Notes under the pieces: generated by a model
What the model saw: only the letters and a program-made list of their open reading frames with translations
Database searches by the model: none
What the model was told of the DNA's origin: nothing
Part shown: positions 48,431-56,199 of the stretch, piece by piece
Layout: every line of letters starts with the position of its first letter
How positions within the stretch are numbered: position 1 is the stretch's first letter
Origin: Streptomyces abyssomicinicus
GTDB lineage: Bacteria > Actinomycetota > Actinomycetes > Streptomycetales > Streptomycetaceae
Length of the DNA: 64,000 nucleotides
NCBI RefSeq assembly: GCF_008974245.1
Contig: NZ_BBZI01000009.1
Coordinates: 118,662 to 182,661 of the forward strand
Reading direction: 5' to 3'
Program-made: the position numbers and the translations under genes

Positions 48431-49183
48431 ATGAGTTCCGCCGACCGCACCCCGTCCCGCCGCCGCGCCGCGCTCGCCGCCCTGGTGGCGGCGGCCCTCG
48501 TCGGCGGAGGCACCGCCGCCGCGGTCGCCGTCTCCGGGGACGACCGCGACCGGGTCGCCTCCGCCTCCTCCGCCCGCCCGGACGGCGCGGACCGCGACGA
48601 CGACCGCGACGAGCGTGACGGCCGCGACGAGGGCGGCGCCGGGGCCACCGCGACGACCGTGAAGGCCGACGTACGCGCCGCCGTCACCGCGGCGCTGGCG
48701 GAGGCGAAGGGCGTCGTCGCCTCGGCCGAGCTCGACGACGACGGCGACGGCGACCGGTCCGTCTGGGAGGTCGAGGTCGTCGGCACGGACGGCACCCGCA
48801 CCGAGGTGCTGATCGACCCGGGCAACGGCAGGGCGCTCGGCGACACCCGTGCCGACGATGACGACGACCGTGACGACCGCGACGAGGCCGTCGCCCTGCG
48901 CAAGGCCGGCACCGACGCCGAAGCGGCAGCCGGGGTCGCTCTGAGGAAGGTCCCCGGCACCGTCGTCTCGGTGGACTTCGAGCACGACGGGGACGACGAC
49001 CGCGGCCGTGCGCCGGCCTGGGAGGTCGAGGTGATCGGCGAGGACGGCGTCGAACGCGAGATCCTCGTCGACGCCGGCAGCGGGAAGGCGGCCCTCGGCG
49101 GGGACGACGACCGCGACGGCCGGGGCGACCGCGACGACGACGGCCGGGGCGACGACGACGCCGACGACCGCCGCGAGGACTGA
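48431..49183 (+). CDS. secreted PepSY-domain protein, Asp/Arg-rich
   Basis: 250 residues, ATG 48431 after GGAGGA. A signal or anchor sequence 'RRRAALAALVAAALVGGGTAAAVAVS' is followed by Asp/Arg-rich spacers and two PepSY-like units: 'VRAAVTAALAEAKGVVASAELDDDGDGDRSVWEVEVVGTDGTRTEVLIDPGNGRAL' and a second ending 'WEVEVIGEDGVEREILVDAGSGKAAL'. The C-terminus is again Asp-rich. PepSY domains inhibit peptidases or sense extracytoplasmic conditions. Divergent from the two-component system with a shared regulator site, so likely its target. Confidence 0.88.
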   Translation: MSSADRTPSRRRAALAALVAAALVGGGTAAAVAVSGDDRDRVASASSARPDGADRDDDRDERDGRDEGGAGATATTVKADVRAAVTAALAEAKGVVASAELDDDGDGDRSVWEVEVVGTDGTRTEVLIDPGNGRALGDTRADDDDDRDDRDEAVALRKAGTDAEAAAGVALRKVPGTVVSVDFEHDGDDDRGRAPAWEVEVIGEDGVEREILVDAGSGKAALGGDDDRDGRGDRDDDGRGDDDADDRRED

Positions 49184-49261
49184 CGCGGGACGCGCGGGAC
49201 CCAGCGCGGGACCCACGCGCGGCGGCGGCCGGGGCGGTGCGCCCCGGCCGCCGCTCGTCGT

Positions 49262-49894
49262 TCAGCGGCCGCGGCCCACCGCCGGGTCGCCCGCCGGCGC
49301 CTCGGCGGGGACGGCGATCCGCCGCCGGTCCTCCTGGAGCGCCGCGGACCGCGGCAGCGAGGCGGCGAGCAGCGGCCTGCGCAGGCCCTCGGAGCGCAGG
49401 GCGACCGTCAGCAGGAGGTAACCGGCGAGCCCGCCGAGCGCGTTGGCGAGGACGTCGTTGACGTCCACGGAGCGGCCGTTGTTCAGGACGATGTACGACA
49501 GGAGCTGGGCGGCCTCGATACCGAGGCTGACCAGCCCCGTCAGCAGTGCCGTCCGCTTCGCCGAGGTGGCGCGCCGGGACAGCAGCGGGAACAGGAAGCC
49601 GGCCGGGATCATCATGACCACGTTGGCGATCATGGTGACGTCCGCCCCGATCAACGGGACGAAGCTGATCTGGCCGACCCAGGGGGACTGGTTGGCGTAC
49701 ACGCCCCAGGTCACGTTCAGCGGGAAGACCGTCAGGGACAGCACGGCGGCGGCGTAGACGGCGACGGCCGTCTGGAGCAGCGCGCGGCGGACGTTCCACG
49801 CGTCCCGCCACACCTGGACTCCGGTGAACAGGGCGAACACGACGAGGAGCGGGCCGAGCACGAGCGTGGAGGCCACTTCGAATCGGATGTCCAT
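49262..49894 (-). CDS. VanZ-family membrane protein
   Basis: 210 residues with about five TM helices. VanZ pattern: 'LSLTVFPLNV', 'QISFVPLIGADVTMIANVVMMIPAGFLFPLL', 'LGIEAAQLLSYIVLNNGRSVDVNDVLANALGGLAGYLLL' (the DxNDxxxNxLGG motif). Named after a teicoplanin-resistance accessory protein, but most members have unknown roles. No van genes nearby. Divergent from the NarL-type two-component genes. Confidence 0.9.
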   Translation of the reverse strand: MDIRFEVASTLVLGPLLVVFALFTGVQVWRDAWNVRRALLQTAVAVYAAAVLSLTVFPLNVTWGVYANQSPWVGQISFVPLIGADVTMIANVVMMIPAGFLFPLLSRRATSAKRTALLTGLVSLGIEAAQLLSYIVLNNGRSVDVNDVLANALGGLAGYLLLTVALRSEGLRRPLLAASLPRSAALQEDRRRIAVPAEAPAGDPAVGRGR

Positions 49895-49967
49895 GAGGGG
49901 CGGGTCCTTCGGTCGGAGGAGCGGCGCTGACGCGGATCAGCTTCGTTCCGGGGCCCGGTCCGGCGGA

Positions 49968-50014
49968 TCTGCCGAAGGATCCATTCCTCCGGGGGCGCTA
50001 CGACTTTCGGCAGA
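49968..50014. promoter_or_regulatory. spaced inverted repeat TCTGCCGAA...TTCGGCAGA
   Basis: Perfect 9-bp arms at 49968-49976 and 50006-50014 with a 29-bp gap, between vanZ (-) and the histidine kinase (+); the right arm lies just upstream of the kinase promoter -35 zone. A candidate operator for the NarL-type regulator encoded downstream. Confidence 0.5.
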
Positions 50015-50037
50015 GGCGGTCCGCGCGGGGGCCTGCC

Positions 50038-50043
50038 TAGAGT
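50038..50043 (+). promoter_or_regulatory. -10 box TAGAGT, leaderless promoter of histidine kinase
   Basis: TAGAGT then 7 nt then ATG 50051. It excludes the in-frame GTG at 50042, which lies inside the -10 box. Confidence 0.6.
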
Positions 50044-50050
50044 GACCGAC

Positions 50051-51271
50051 ATGTTCAGATCACCCCGTGCGGCGGCCGTCGGCCGGTTCGCCGCCGGCGC
50101 GCTGCTGCTCTGCGTCCTGGGCCTGGCGCTGCTGGCCGACCTCGGTGCCGGTTCCCTCCACCCGCCGGGCGCCGGGGTGGTCCTCCTCCTGTCGGCCGGT
50201 GTGGCGGGGGCGGTGGTCCTCCCGGTCGTGGGCCTCCGGCTGCGCGGCGGGCCGCAGGCGTGGGCGGCCTGCGGCGCGGCCCTGGTGTCGCTCGCCTGCT
50301 CGGTCCGGCTCGGCGCCGCGGCGGCCGGCCCCGGCTCCGTGCTCGACCAGGCCTCCGACCTCTACGCCTTCTTCGAGCCGACGGCCCTGATCACGCTGCT
50401 GTACGTGACGGCGCGGCGCGGCAGCCGGACCGGCACCGTCGTCGGCCTGCCGCTGCTGATGACGGCGGTCGTCCTGCGTCCGCTGGCGATCGACGTGGAC
50501 GAGGGCAGCAGCATCGTCGCCCTCGTCCTGACCCTGGTGGCCAGCGGCGCCCTGGCCGCCGGCCTCACCGGACGGCTGGTCACCGCGTCCCGGCGGCAGC
50601 GGGAGGAGCAGGTCCGGCTCGAACAGCGGCTCGCCTTCGCGCGCGACCTGCACGACTTCGTCGCCCACCACATCTCGGGCATCGTGGTGCAGGCGCAGGG
50701 CGCGCGGGCGATCGCCGACAGGAAGCCGCAGGCCGTGGCGGGCGCCCTGGCGCTGATCGAGGACACCGGGGCACAGGCGCTGGCCGCGATGCGCGAGATG
50801 GTCGGCGCCCTCCGCGAGGACACCGGCCCGCGCACCGGCGTCCCGGGCGCGGAGGCGATACGCGCCCTGGCCGAGGGCGCCCTGCTGCCCGGCGCCCGGG
50901 TGGAGTACACCGAGAGCGGCCCCGCCGCCCACCTGCCCGCGGACGCGGCGCACCTCGTGGAGCGCGTGGTCATGGAGGCGCTGACGAACGTCCGCAAGCA
51001 CGCCCGTGACTGCACCGCCGTCCAGGTGGCCCTGGACGTCTCGCGCCGCCGGGTGACCGCCCGGATCACCGACGACGGACGGCCGGGCGGGCCGGGGCAG
51101 GCCGCCCGGACGGGCGGCGGCTTCGGACTGCGGGGCCTGCGCGAGGTGGCCGACGCGGCCGGTGGCACACTGACCGCGAACCCGGCTCCCGACGGCGGCG
51201 CGCCGGGCACCGGGGGCGGCTGGCAGGTCGCGCTCCGGCTCCCTCTCCCCCTGCGGCAGGTGCACCGGTGA
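50051..51271 (+). CDS. NarL-type sensor histidine kinase
   Basis: 406 residues. About five N-terminal TM helices to residue ~180, no large exported domain, then HisKA_3 with 'RLAFARDLHDFVAHHISGIVVQAQGA' (phospho-His in DLHDFVAHH) and HATPase ('VVMEALTNVRKHARD', 'RITDDGRPG', 'GGFGLRGLREVADAAGG'). Overlaps the response regulator by 4 nt (GTGA). Membrane-embedded sensing likely; signal unknown. Leaderless start. Confidence 0.93.
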   Translation: MFRSPRAAAVGRFAAGALLLCVLGLALLADLGAGSLHPPGAGVVLLLSAGVAGAVVLPVVGLRLRGGPQAWAACGAALVSLACSVRLGAAAAGPGSVLDQASDLYAFFEPTALITLLYVTARRGSRTGTVVGLPLLMTAVVLRPLAIDVDEGSSIVALVLTLVASGALAAGLTGRLVTASRRQREEQVRLEQRLAFARDLHDFVAHHISGIVVQAQGARAIADRKPQAVAGALALIEDTGAQALAAMREMVGALREDTGPRTGVPGAEAIRALAEGALLPGARVEYTESGPAAHLPADAAHLVERVVMEALTNVRKHARDCTAVQVALDVSRRRVTARITDDGRPGGPGQAARTGGGFGLRGLREVADAAGGTLTANPAPDGGAPGTGGGWQVALRLPLPLRQVHR

Positions 51272-51918
51272 CCATCCGTGTCCTTCTCGCGGACGACCAG
51301 GCGATCGTCCGCACCGGCATGGCCATGATCCTGGCGGCCGAGGACGACATCGAGGTCGTCGCCCAGGCCGCCGACGGGGTCGAGGCCGTCCAGCAGACCG
51401 AGTCGCACCGTCCGGACGTCGTCCTGATGGACATCCGCATGCCGCGCCTGAACGGCATCGAGGCGCTGCGGCACCTGCACCGTCCCGGGACCGCGCACAC
51501 CCCGGCGGTCGTCATGGTGACGACCTTCGACGACGACGAGTACGTCCACCAGGCCCTGCACCACGGCGCCTGCGGCTTCCTGCTCAAGGACGCGGGCCCG
51601 CGGCTGCTGGCCGAGGCGGTCCGCTCCGCCGCCTCCGGCGAGGCCCTGATCAGCCCGTCCATCACGGTCCGGCTGCTCCGGCAGTTCGCCCGCCCGGCCG
51701 CGGCGGCCGCCCCGGCCCCTCCGTCACCGCTCTCCCGGCGGGAGACGGAGGTCGCCGTCCTCGTCTCCCGCGGGCACACCAACACGGAGGTCGCGGCCGC
51801 CCTGCACATCAGCGCGGGCACGGTGAAGACCCACCTCACCAACATCCAGGCCAAGCTGGGACTGCGGAACAGGGTCGAGATAGCCGCCTGGGCCTGGGAG
51901 TCGGGCCTGGCCCGCTGA
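51268..51918 (+). CDS. NarL/LuxR-type response regulator
   Basis: 216 residues, GTG 51268. Receiver: 'VLLADDQAIVRTGMAMIL', phospho-Asp in 'DVVLMDIRMPRLNGIEAL', Lys in 'GFLLKDAGPRLLAEAV'. LuxR helix-turn-helix: 'LSRRETEVAVLVSRGHTNTEVAAALHISAGTVKTHLTNIQAKLGLRNRVEIAAWAWE'. Cognate to the kinase encoded just upstream; probably autoregulates via the inverted repeat at 49968-50014. Confidence 0.95.
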   Translation: MTIRVLLADDQAIVRTGMAMILAAEDDIEVVAQAADGVEAVQQTESHRPDVVLMDIRMPRLNGIEALRHLHRPGTAHTPAVVMVTTFDDDEYVHQALHHGACGFLLKDAGPRLLAEAVRSAASGEALISPSITVRLLRQFARPAAAAAPAPPSPLSRRETEVAVLVSRGHTNTEVAAALHISAGTVKTHLTNIQAKLGLRNRVEIAAWAWESGLAR

Positions 51919-52054
51919 CAACGCCCGGCCCGGTCCGGCCGCGTCCACCAGGGTCCTGCCCGCGCGGCACAGGACGGGGTCGTCGCCGCGCGGACCGTGC
52001 CGGCTCCGCCCCCCGGCGCTTTCCCGGCGGACGGCGTGCGGGGACACTGAGGGC

Positions 52055-52396
52055 ATGGGGTTCGCCGTCTTCATGACTCTGCCGGGGCTGGTCATCGCGC
52101 TGACCGCCGTCGCGTTCCTGGACCAGGCGCTGCTGCGCGCCGGCCGGGCCGGACTGCTGCCGTGGCGGAATCCGGCGCGCGCCGGGCAGATATCGGCCAC
52201 CGGCTTCGAGCAGCTGCACGCCACGCTGTCCGCCGGGAAGTCCCACGAACTGAAGGAACGCCAGTCGTCGCTAGTCCTCCGCGACGACGAGGAGGACGGC
52301 GCTCCCCCGCACCGCACCACCGTCGACCTGGCCGGCGGCACGGCCGTCGTGCGGCTGCCCTCCGAGGGCGAAGGCCCTGGCAGACTGGGGGCATGA
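52055..52396 (+). CDS. small membrane protein, DUF6191-like
   Basis: 113 residues: an N-terminal TM helix ('MGFAVFMTLPGLVIALTAVAFLDQALLRAG') and a conserved cytoplasmic part ('LLPWRNPARAGQISATGFEQLHATLSAGKSHELKERQSSLVLRDDEEDGAPPH'). Resembles the Streptomyces DUF6191 family; function unknown. Probably leaderless (GACACT 6 nt before ATG). Overlaps DUF3151 by 4 nt (ATGA). Confidence 0.8.
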   Translation: MGFAVFMTLPGLVIALTAVAFLDQALLRAGRAGLLPWRNPARAGQISATGFEQLHATLSAGKSHELKERQSSLVLRDDEEDGAPPHRTTVDLAGGTAVVRLPSEGEGPGRLGA

Positions 52397-52812
52397 CGGA
52401 ACAGAAGAACCTGCTCGGCGGCCCCGACCCGACGCACCTCCCGGAGAACGAGGACGCGTACCGGATGCTCGCCGAGTCCGCGACCCCCGCCGAGGTGGCG
52501 GCCGCGCACCCGACGTTCTCGCTCGCCTGGGCGATGCTCGCGGACGACGCCTTCGAGGCGGGCAGGACCGTGGAGTCCTACGCCTACGCCCGCACCGGCT
52601 ACCACCGCGGGCTCGACGCGCTGCGCCGGGCCGGCTGGAAGGGCCACGGGCCCATCCCGTGGAGCCACCGCGCCAACCGCGGCTTCTTGCGCTGCCTGGC
52701 CGCCCTGGCCCGCGCCGCCGAGGCGATCAAGGAGACCGAGGAGGCGGAGCGCTGCCGCCAGTTCCTCCAGGACAGCGACCCGCAGGCGTACGAGGAGTTG
52801 AAGTCGGCCTAA
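52393..52812 (+). CDS. DUF3151-family protein
   Basis: 139 residues. Conserved actinobacterial family: 'NLLGGPDPTHLPENEDAYRMLAESATPAEVAAAHPTFSLAWAMLADDAFEAGRTVESYAYARTGYHRGLDALRRAGWKGHGPIPWSHRANRGFLRCLAALARAAEAI'. Soluble, helical, function unknown; commonly near fba in Streptomyces, as here before the vapBC insertion. ATGA overlap with the upstream gene. A long hairpin terminator follows. Confidence 0.9.
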   Translation: MTEQKNLLGGPDPTHLPENEDAYRMLAESATPAEVAAAHPTFSLAWAMLADDAFEAGRTVESYAYARTGYHRGLDALRRAGWKGHGPIPWSHRANRGFLRCLAALARAAEAIKETEEAERCRQFLQDSDPQAYEELKSA

Positions 52813-52820
52813 GGCCTCCG

Positions 52821-52863
52821 GCTCAGGTCGGCGTGAGGTGAGGGGAGTCCGCGAGACAGGTGG
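52821..52863. repeat. 43-bp direct repeat flanking vapBC, left copy
   Basis: Matches 53681-53723 with four mismatches (shared core GCGTGAGGTGAGGGG, then GTCCGCGAGAC). Overlaps the left arm of the DUF3151 terminator. The two copies bracket the vapBC module. Confidence 0.8.
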
Positions 52864-52882
52864 GTGTCTCACGGACTCCCCT
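52841..52882. terminator. bidirectional terminator hairpin after DUF3151 and vapC
   Basis: 17-bp arms (52841-52857 and 52866-52882, AGGGGAGTCCGCGAGAC with one mismatch) and an 8-nt loop. It is 28 nt after the DUF3151 stop and 14 nt after the vapC stop on the other strand. Confidence 0.85.
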
Positions 52883-52895
52883 CCGCCGTGAGCGG

Positions 52896-53309
52896 TCAGG
52901 GTCCGCCGCGAATATCCAGCTGTTCAAGTTCGGGCAGGACGCGCGCCACCGTGGCGAAGTCGTTGTCCCGGTGCAGCACGATCAGCCCATGACGGACAGC
53001 CGTGGCGCACACAAGCAGGTCGACCGGCCCCGCACTACGGTGCCGGCCCTTCAAGGTCAGCTTGTACTGTGCCGCGTCCACCCAGCGCCATGCGTCCTTG
53101 GGGACCGTCACCCGGCCGAAGAGATCCGACAGCTCCGCATCCAACTCGTCCCGGTGCGAGGGGCTCCTGGCGCTGTAGAGGATCTCCGTACGCGTGGGTT
53201 CGCAGATGCCGATGGCTCCCGTTTCGATCTCGGCGTCCCACCGCCGCCGGATCGACGGCTCACTCACCAGGTCGATGTACGCGCCGGTGTCGATCAGGTA
53301 CGTGATCAC
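52896..53309 (-). CDS. vapC: VapC-type PIN-domain toxin ribonuclease
   Basis: 137 residues from GTG 53309, which overlaps the antitoxin stop by 4 nt. PIN acidic residues: Asp in 'TYLIDTGAYIDLV', Glu in 'CEPTRTEILYSA', Asp in 'AGPVDLLVCATAVRHG' and a further Asp in 'LHRDNDFATVARV'. VapC enzymes cleave tRNA or other RNA until neutralised by VapB. Complete, with an intact active site. Confidence 0.93.
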   Translation of the reverse strand: MITYLIDTGAYIDLVSEPSIRRRWDAEIETGAIGICEPTRTEILYSARSPSHRDELDAELSDLFGRVTVPKDAWRWVDAAQYKLTLKGRHRSAGPVDLLVCATAVRHGLIVLHRDNDFATVARVLPELEQLDIRGGP

Positions 53310-53566
53310 CCGACGCCCTCGCGCCCTTCCAGCTCCTCCGCCATGGCACGCTGAGCGGTCTTGCGCGCCTCCCACATCCGGCGCGTCGGCTCGAACTCTC
53401 CACGTCCCGCCCTTTCGGCAAGACGCTCGGCCGCGGCCCGGCGATTGTGACGCCGGACAGCCTCACGAAGGGCGGTGTTGATGGTGTCCCGCTTGGTGCT
53501 CGTGCCGAATATGGCAGCGGCGGCGGCCAGTGCCTCGTCATCGAGATCCACATTGGTCACGCTCAT
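53306..53566 (-). CDS. vapB: VapB-type antitoxin
   Basis: 86 residues from ATG 53566 (AGGAG 9 nt upstream); an ATG at 53575 overlaps the Shine-Dalgarno and is unlikely. N-terminal ribbon-helix-helix-like 'MSVTNVDLDDEALAAAAAIFGTSTKRDTINTALREAVRRHNRRAAAERLAE' (DUF2191/VapB type) binds its own promoter; C-terminal 'FEPTRRMWEARKTAQRAMAEELEG' would cover the VapC site. Operon vapB-vapC with 4-nt overlap. Confidence 0.92.
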   Translation of the reverse strand: MSVTNVDLDDEALAAAAAIFGTSTKRDTINTALREAVRRHNRRAAAERLAERAGRGEFEPTRRMWEARKTAQRAMAEELEGREGVG

Positions 53567-53636
53567 CAGGACCATCTCCTGTGTGTCATGTGGGAAGGTA
53601 ATCCACGCTTACCACATTAGCGTCAGTGCCTCGTGG

Positions 53637-54062
53637 TCACCATCTGCAGAGGCAAGGACTGGAAGCGGCACAGTCCAAGAGCTCAGGCCTGCGTGAGGTG
53701 AGGGGGGTCCGCGAGACGGGTGGCTCGCAGAACTCCCTTCGCGCCGTACAGGTGACGGTGTCGTCGAGGCCGTGTTCCCGCAGGTGAGCGATGACGCGAA
53801 CGGGGTCGAGGGCCGCGTAGGCGCGGGCCAGGCGGCGGTCCTCGTCGGTGCGGGTTCCCGATCTCGGCGCGCAGGCGGCCCGCAGGGCAGTGGCGGCCTC
53901 ACGCCACTCTGCGTTGTCCCAGGGGTCCGCCGCCTCGGCCCGGGCTCGTTCCGCCTCGGCCGACTCGGCCTCGTGGGCTTCCCAGACGCGCAGCCGGTGC
54001 CCGGACCCCGACGTGCGACGGCGACCGCCGCCCGCGCCGGCCGTATCACCGGCGCTCGACAT
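53637..54062 (-). CDS. uncertain hypothetical protein, possibly a truncated remnant
   Basis: 141 residues if started at ATG 54062 (upstream in-frame ATG at 54203 also possible). The middle part has coding-like composition: 'HRLRVWEAHEAESAEAERARAEAADPWDNAEWREAATALRAACAPRSGTRTDEDRRLARAYAALDPVRVIAHLREHGLDDTVTC'. The last ~35 residues run through the duplicated hairpin (copy 2) and look non-native, so the gene may have lost its true 3' end when vapBC inserted. No domain recognised; may not be expressed. Confidence 0.4.
   Translation of the reverse strand: MSSAGDTAGAGGGRRRTSGSGHRLRVWEAHEAESAEAERARAEAADPWDNAEWREAATALRAACAPRSGTRTDEDRRLARAYAALDPVRVIAHLREHGLDDTVTCTARREFCEPPVSRTPLTSRRPELLDCAASSPCLCRW
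53681..53723. repeat. 43-bp direct repeat flanking vapBC, right copy
   Basis: Copy of 52821-52863. With the bases to 53739 it can still form a poorer hairpin (several mismatches), suggesting a decayed terminator. Lies 115 bp upstream of vapB. Confidence 0.8.
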
Positions 54063-54304
54063 ACACGTCTCGTTGAGTGCGGCGGCCTCCCGGGAGGAGG
54101 GCCGGCCGCTTCCGGTGGGGGACCTGGGCCGGCCGTCGGGGAGTCCTGCCGTCCTTCCAGCGGCCGTAGGAGCCAGGCAGTGGCCGCCTGCGGTCGTGGT
54201 CATGACTTCTCGCCGGTCCGGATCCGCTGTACCGCGTACCACACAGGAGTGACCGGGTGAGGGAAACGAACTCGCGGTCGACCAACGCGCCGGACGACAG
54301 AGAA

Positions 54305-54336
54305 GGGCCCGGCGCCCCCGAGGGGGTGCCGGGCCC
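54305..54336 (-). terminator. fba terminator hairpin
   Basis: GGGCCCGGC-G-CCCCC, loop GAG, GGGGG-T-GCCGGGCCC (54305-54336): a long GC stem with one mismatch, 21 nt beyond the fba stop on the minus strand. Confidence 0.85.
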
Positions 54337-54356
54337 AGGTCCGTCCAGGGGACGGG

Positions 54357-55379
54357 TTACTTCAGCTTCGTGCCCGCCGAACGCAGGGCCTGGCAGGCCT
54401 CGACGATGCGGCCGGCCATGCCCGCCTCGGCCAGCTTGCCCCAGGTGCGCGGGTCGTAGGTCTTCTTGTTGCCGACCTCGCCGTCCACCTTCAGCACGCC
54501 GTCGTAGTTGCGGAACATGTGGTCCGCCACCGGGCGGGTGAACGCGTACTGGGTGTCGGTGTCGAGGTTCATCTTGACGACGCCGTTGTCCAGCGCGGTG
54601 GCGATCTCCTCGGCGGTGGAGCCGGAGCCGCCGTGGAAGACGAAGTCGAACGGGTCGGCCTTGCCGAAGCGGGCGGCGACGCCCTCCGCGAGGTCCTTCA
54701 GGAGGTCGGGGCGGAGGACCACGTTGCCCGGCTTGTAAACGCCGTGCACGTTGCCGAAGGACGCGGCCAGCAGGTAGCGGCCCTTGTCACCCAGGCCCAG
54801 CGCCTCGGCCGTGCGGATCGCGTCGTCGACCGTGGTGTAGAGGGAGTCGTTGATCTCGTGCGTGACGCCGTCCTCCTCGCCACCGGTCGGGGTGATCTCG
54901 ACCTCGAGGATGATCTTCGCGGCGCGGGCGCGCTCCAGGAGCTCCTGGGCGATGGACAGGTTGTCGGCGAGGGTCTCCGCCGAACCGTCCCACATGTGCG
55001 ACTGGAAGAGCGGGTTGCGGCCGGCCTTCACGCGCTCCTCGGAGACCGCCAGCAGCGGGCGCACGTACCCGTCCAGCTTGTCCTTGGGGCAGTGGTCGGT
55101 GTGCAGGGCGACGGTGACGTCGTACTTCTCCGCCACGATGTGCGCGAACTCGGCCAGGGCGACGGCGCCGGTGACCATGTCCTTGCTGTACTGACCACCC
55201 GCGAACTCGGCGCCGCCGGTCGAGATCTGGATGATGCCGTCACTCTCCGCCTCGGCGAAGCCGCGAAGAGCCGCGTGCAGGGTCTGGGAGGAGGTCACGT
55301 TGATGGCCGGGTAGGCGAACTTGCCTGCCTTCGCCCGGTCGAGCATCTCGTTGTAGACCTCGGGGGTTGCGATGGGCAT
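54357..55379 (-). CDS. fba: class II fructose-bisphosphate aldolase
   Basis: 340 residues, normal for the actinobacterial class IIA enzyme. 'MPIATPEVYNEMLDRAKAGKFAYPAINVTSSQTLHAALRGFAE', zinc ligands in 'VALHTDHCPKDKLDGY' (HxDH) and later His residues in 'SFGNVHGVYKPGNVVL' and 'FDFVFHGGSGS'; 'EVEITPTGGEEDGV' is the class signature. Cleaves fructose 1,6-bisphosphate to DHAP and G3P in glycolysis. Terminator just downstream. Confidence 0.97.
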   Translation of the reverse strand: MPIATPEVYNEMLDRAKAGKFAYPAINVTSSQTLHAALRGFAEAESDGIIQISTGGAEFAGGQYSKDMVTGAVALAEFAHIVAEKYDVTVALHTDHCPKDKLDGYVRPLLAVSEERVKAGRNPLFQSHMWDGSAETLADNLSIAQELLERARAAKIILEVEITPTGGEEDGVTHEINDSLYTTVDDAIRTAEALGLGDKGRYLLAASFGNVHGVYKPGNVVLRPDLLKDLAEGVAARFGKADPFDFVFHGGSGSTAEEIATALDNGVVKMNLDTDTQYAFTRPVADHMFRNYDGVLKVDGEVGNKKTYDPRTWGKLAEAGMAGRIVEACQALRSAGTKLK

Positions 55380-55566
55380 CCTGTCCGCTCCTTGATGGTT
55401 CTGCGGGTTTTGTCCTTGCCAGCCCTGACCTTGGTGACGTCGTCGTCGGCACCCATCTTTCCAGACGCGGGCGTCCGCCCGGACGCTCGTCTCGGACAGT
55501 GGCGCCCGCGGCGGACGTTCCGGGTGATTCCCGGCGGTCCGGCCGGTGGTGACCGGCCCGTTCGGG

Positions 55567-56115
55567 TCAGTCGAGCCCGAGGTCGTCCTTGGAGTAGGCG
55601 AACCGGTAGGGGACGCCGGCCTTGTCCTGGATGATCTCCGCGGCGCCGGTGGCCCGGTCGACGATGGTCACGACGGCGACCACCTGCGCGCCGGCCTCCC
55701 GGACCGCCTCCACGGCGGTCAGCGGCGACCCGCCGGTGGTGGAGGTGTCCTCGACGACCAGCACGCGGCGGCCGGCGATGTCCGGACCCTCGACCCGCTT
55801 CTGCAGACCGTGCGCCTTGGCCGCCTTGCGGACCACGAACGCGTCCAGGGCGCGCCCGCGAGCGGCGGCGGCGTGCAGCATCGAGGCGGCGACCGGGTCG
55901 GCGCCCATGGTCAGGCCGCCCACCGCGTCGAACTCCAGGTCCTCGGTGAGGTCCAGCAGCACCTGGCCGACCAGCGGGGCGGCCGTCCCGTCCAGGGTGA
56001 TGCGGCGGAGGTCGATGTAGTAGTCGGCCTCCAGCCCGGAGGAGAGGGTCACCTTGCCGTGCACCACGGCCTTGTCCTTGATCTGCTGCAGCAGCTCGCC
56101 GCGAACGTCGCTCAT
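55567..56115 (-). CDS. pyrE: orotate phosphoribosyltransferase
   Basis: 182 residues with ATG 56115 (MSDVRGELLQQIKDKAVV), preferred over GTG 56121 because a TAGGCT -10 box ends 7 nt before it. PRPP-binding motif 'GRRVLVVEDTSTTGGSPLTAVEAVREAGAQVVAVVTIVDR' and 'LSSGLEADYYIDLRRITLDG'. Makes OMP from orotate and PRPP in pyrimidine synthesis. Stands apart from the main pyr operon, as usual in Streptomyces. Confidence 0.95.
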   Translation of the reverse strand: MSDVRGELLQQIKDKAVVHGKVTLSSGLEADYYIDLRRITLDGTAAPLVGQVLLDLTEDLEFDAVGGLTMGADPVAASMLHAAAARGRALDAFVVRKAAKAHGLQKRVEGPDIAGRRVLVVEDTSTTGGSPLTAVEAVREAGAQVVAVVTIVDRATGAAEIIQDKAGVPYRFAYSKDDLGLD

Positions 56116-56122
56116 GGTCACC

Positions 56123-56128
56123 AGCCTA
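56123..56128 (-). promoter_or_regulatory. -10 box TAGGCT, leaderless promoter of pyrE
   Basis: Minus-strand TAGGCT followed by 7 nt and ATG 56115. It decides the start. Confidence 0.6.
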
Positions 56129-56199
56129 ATTGGGCGGCGGGGCGATGCCGGACCTCGGTATCGCCCCGCCGTCCGGCATCGCCCCGCCGTCGGCGTCGC

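Noticed and set aside
49262..49894. Vancomycin/teicoplanin resistance cluster because of VanZ
   Set aside because: No vanH, vanA, vanX or vanS/R-type genes accompany it; VanZ-family proteins are widespread outside resistance clusters.
52821..53723. Integrated conjugative element or prophage bounded by att repeats around vapBC
   Set aside because: The interval is under 1 kb, contains only vapBC, and no integrase or tRNA is nearby; kept only as a repeat-flanked module.
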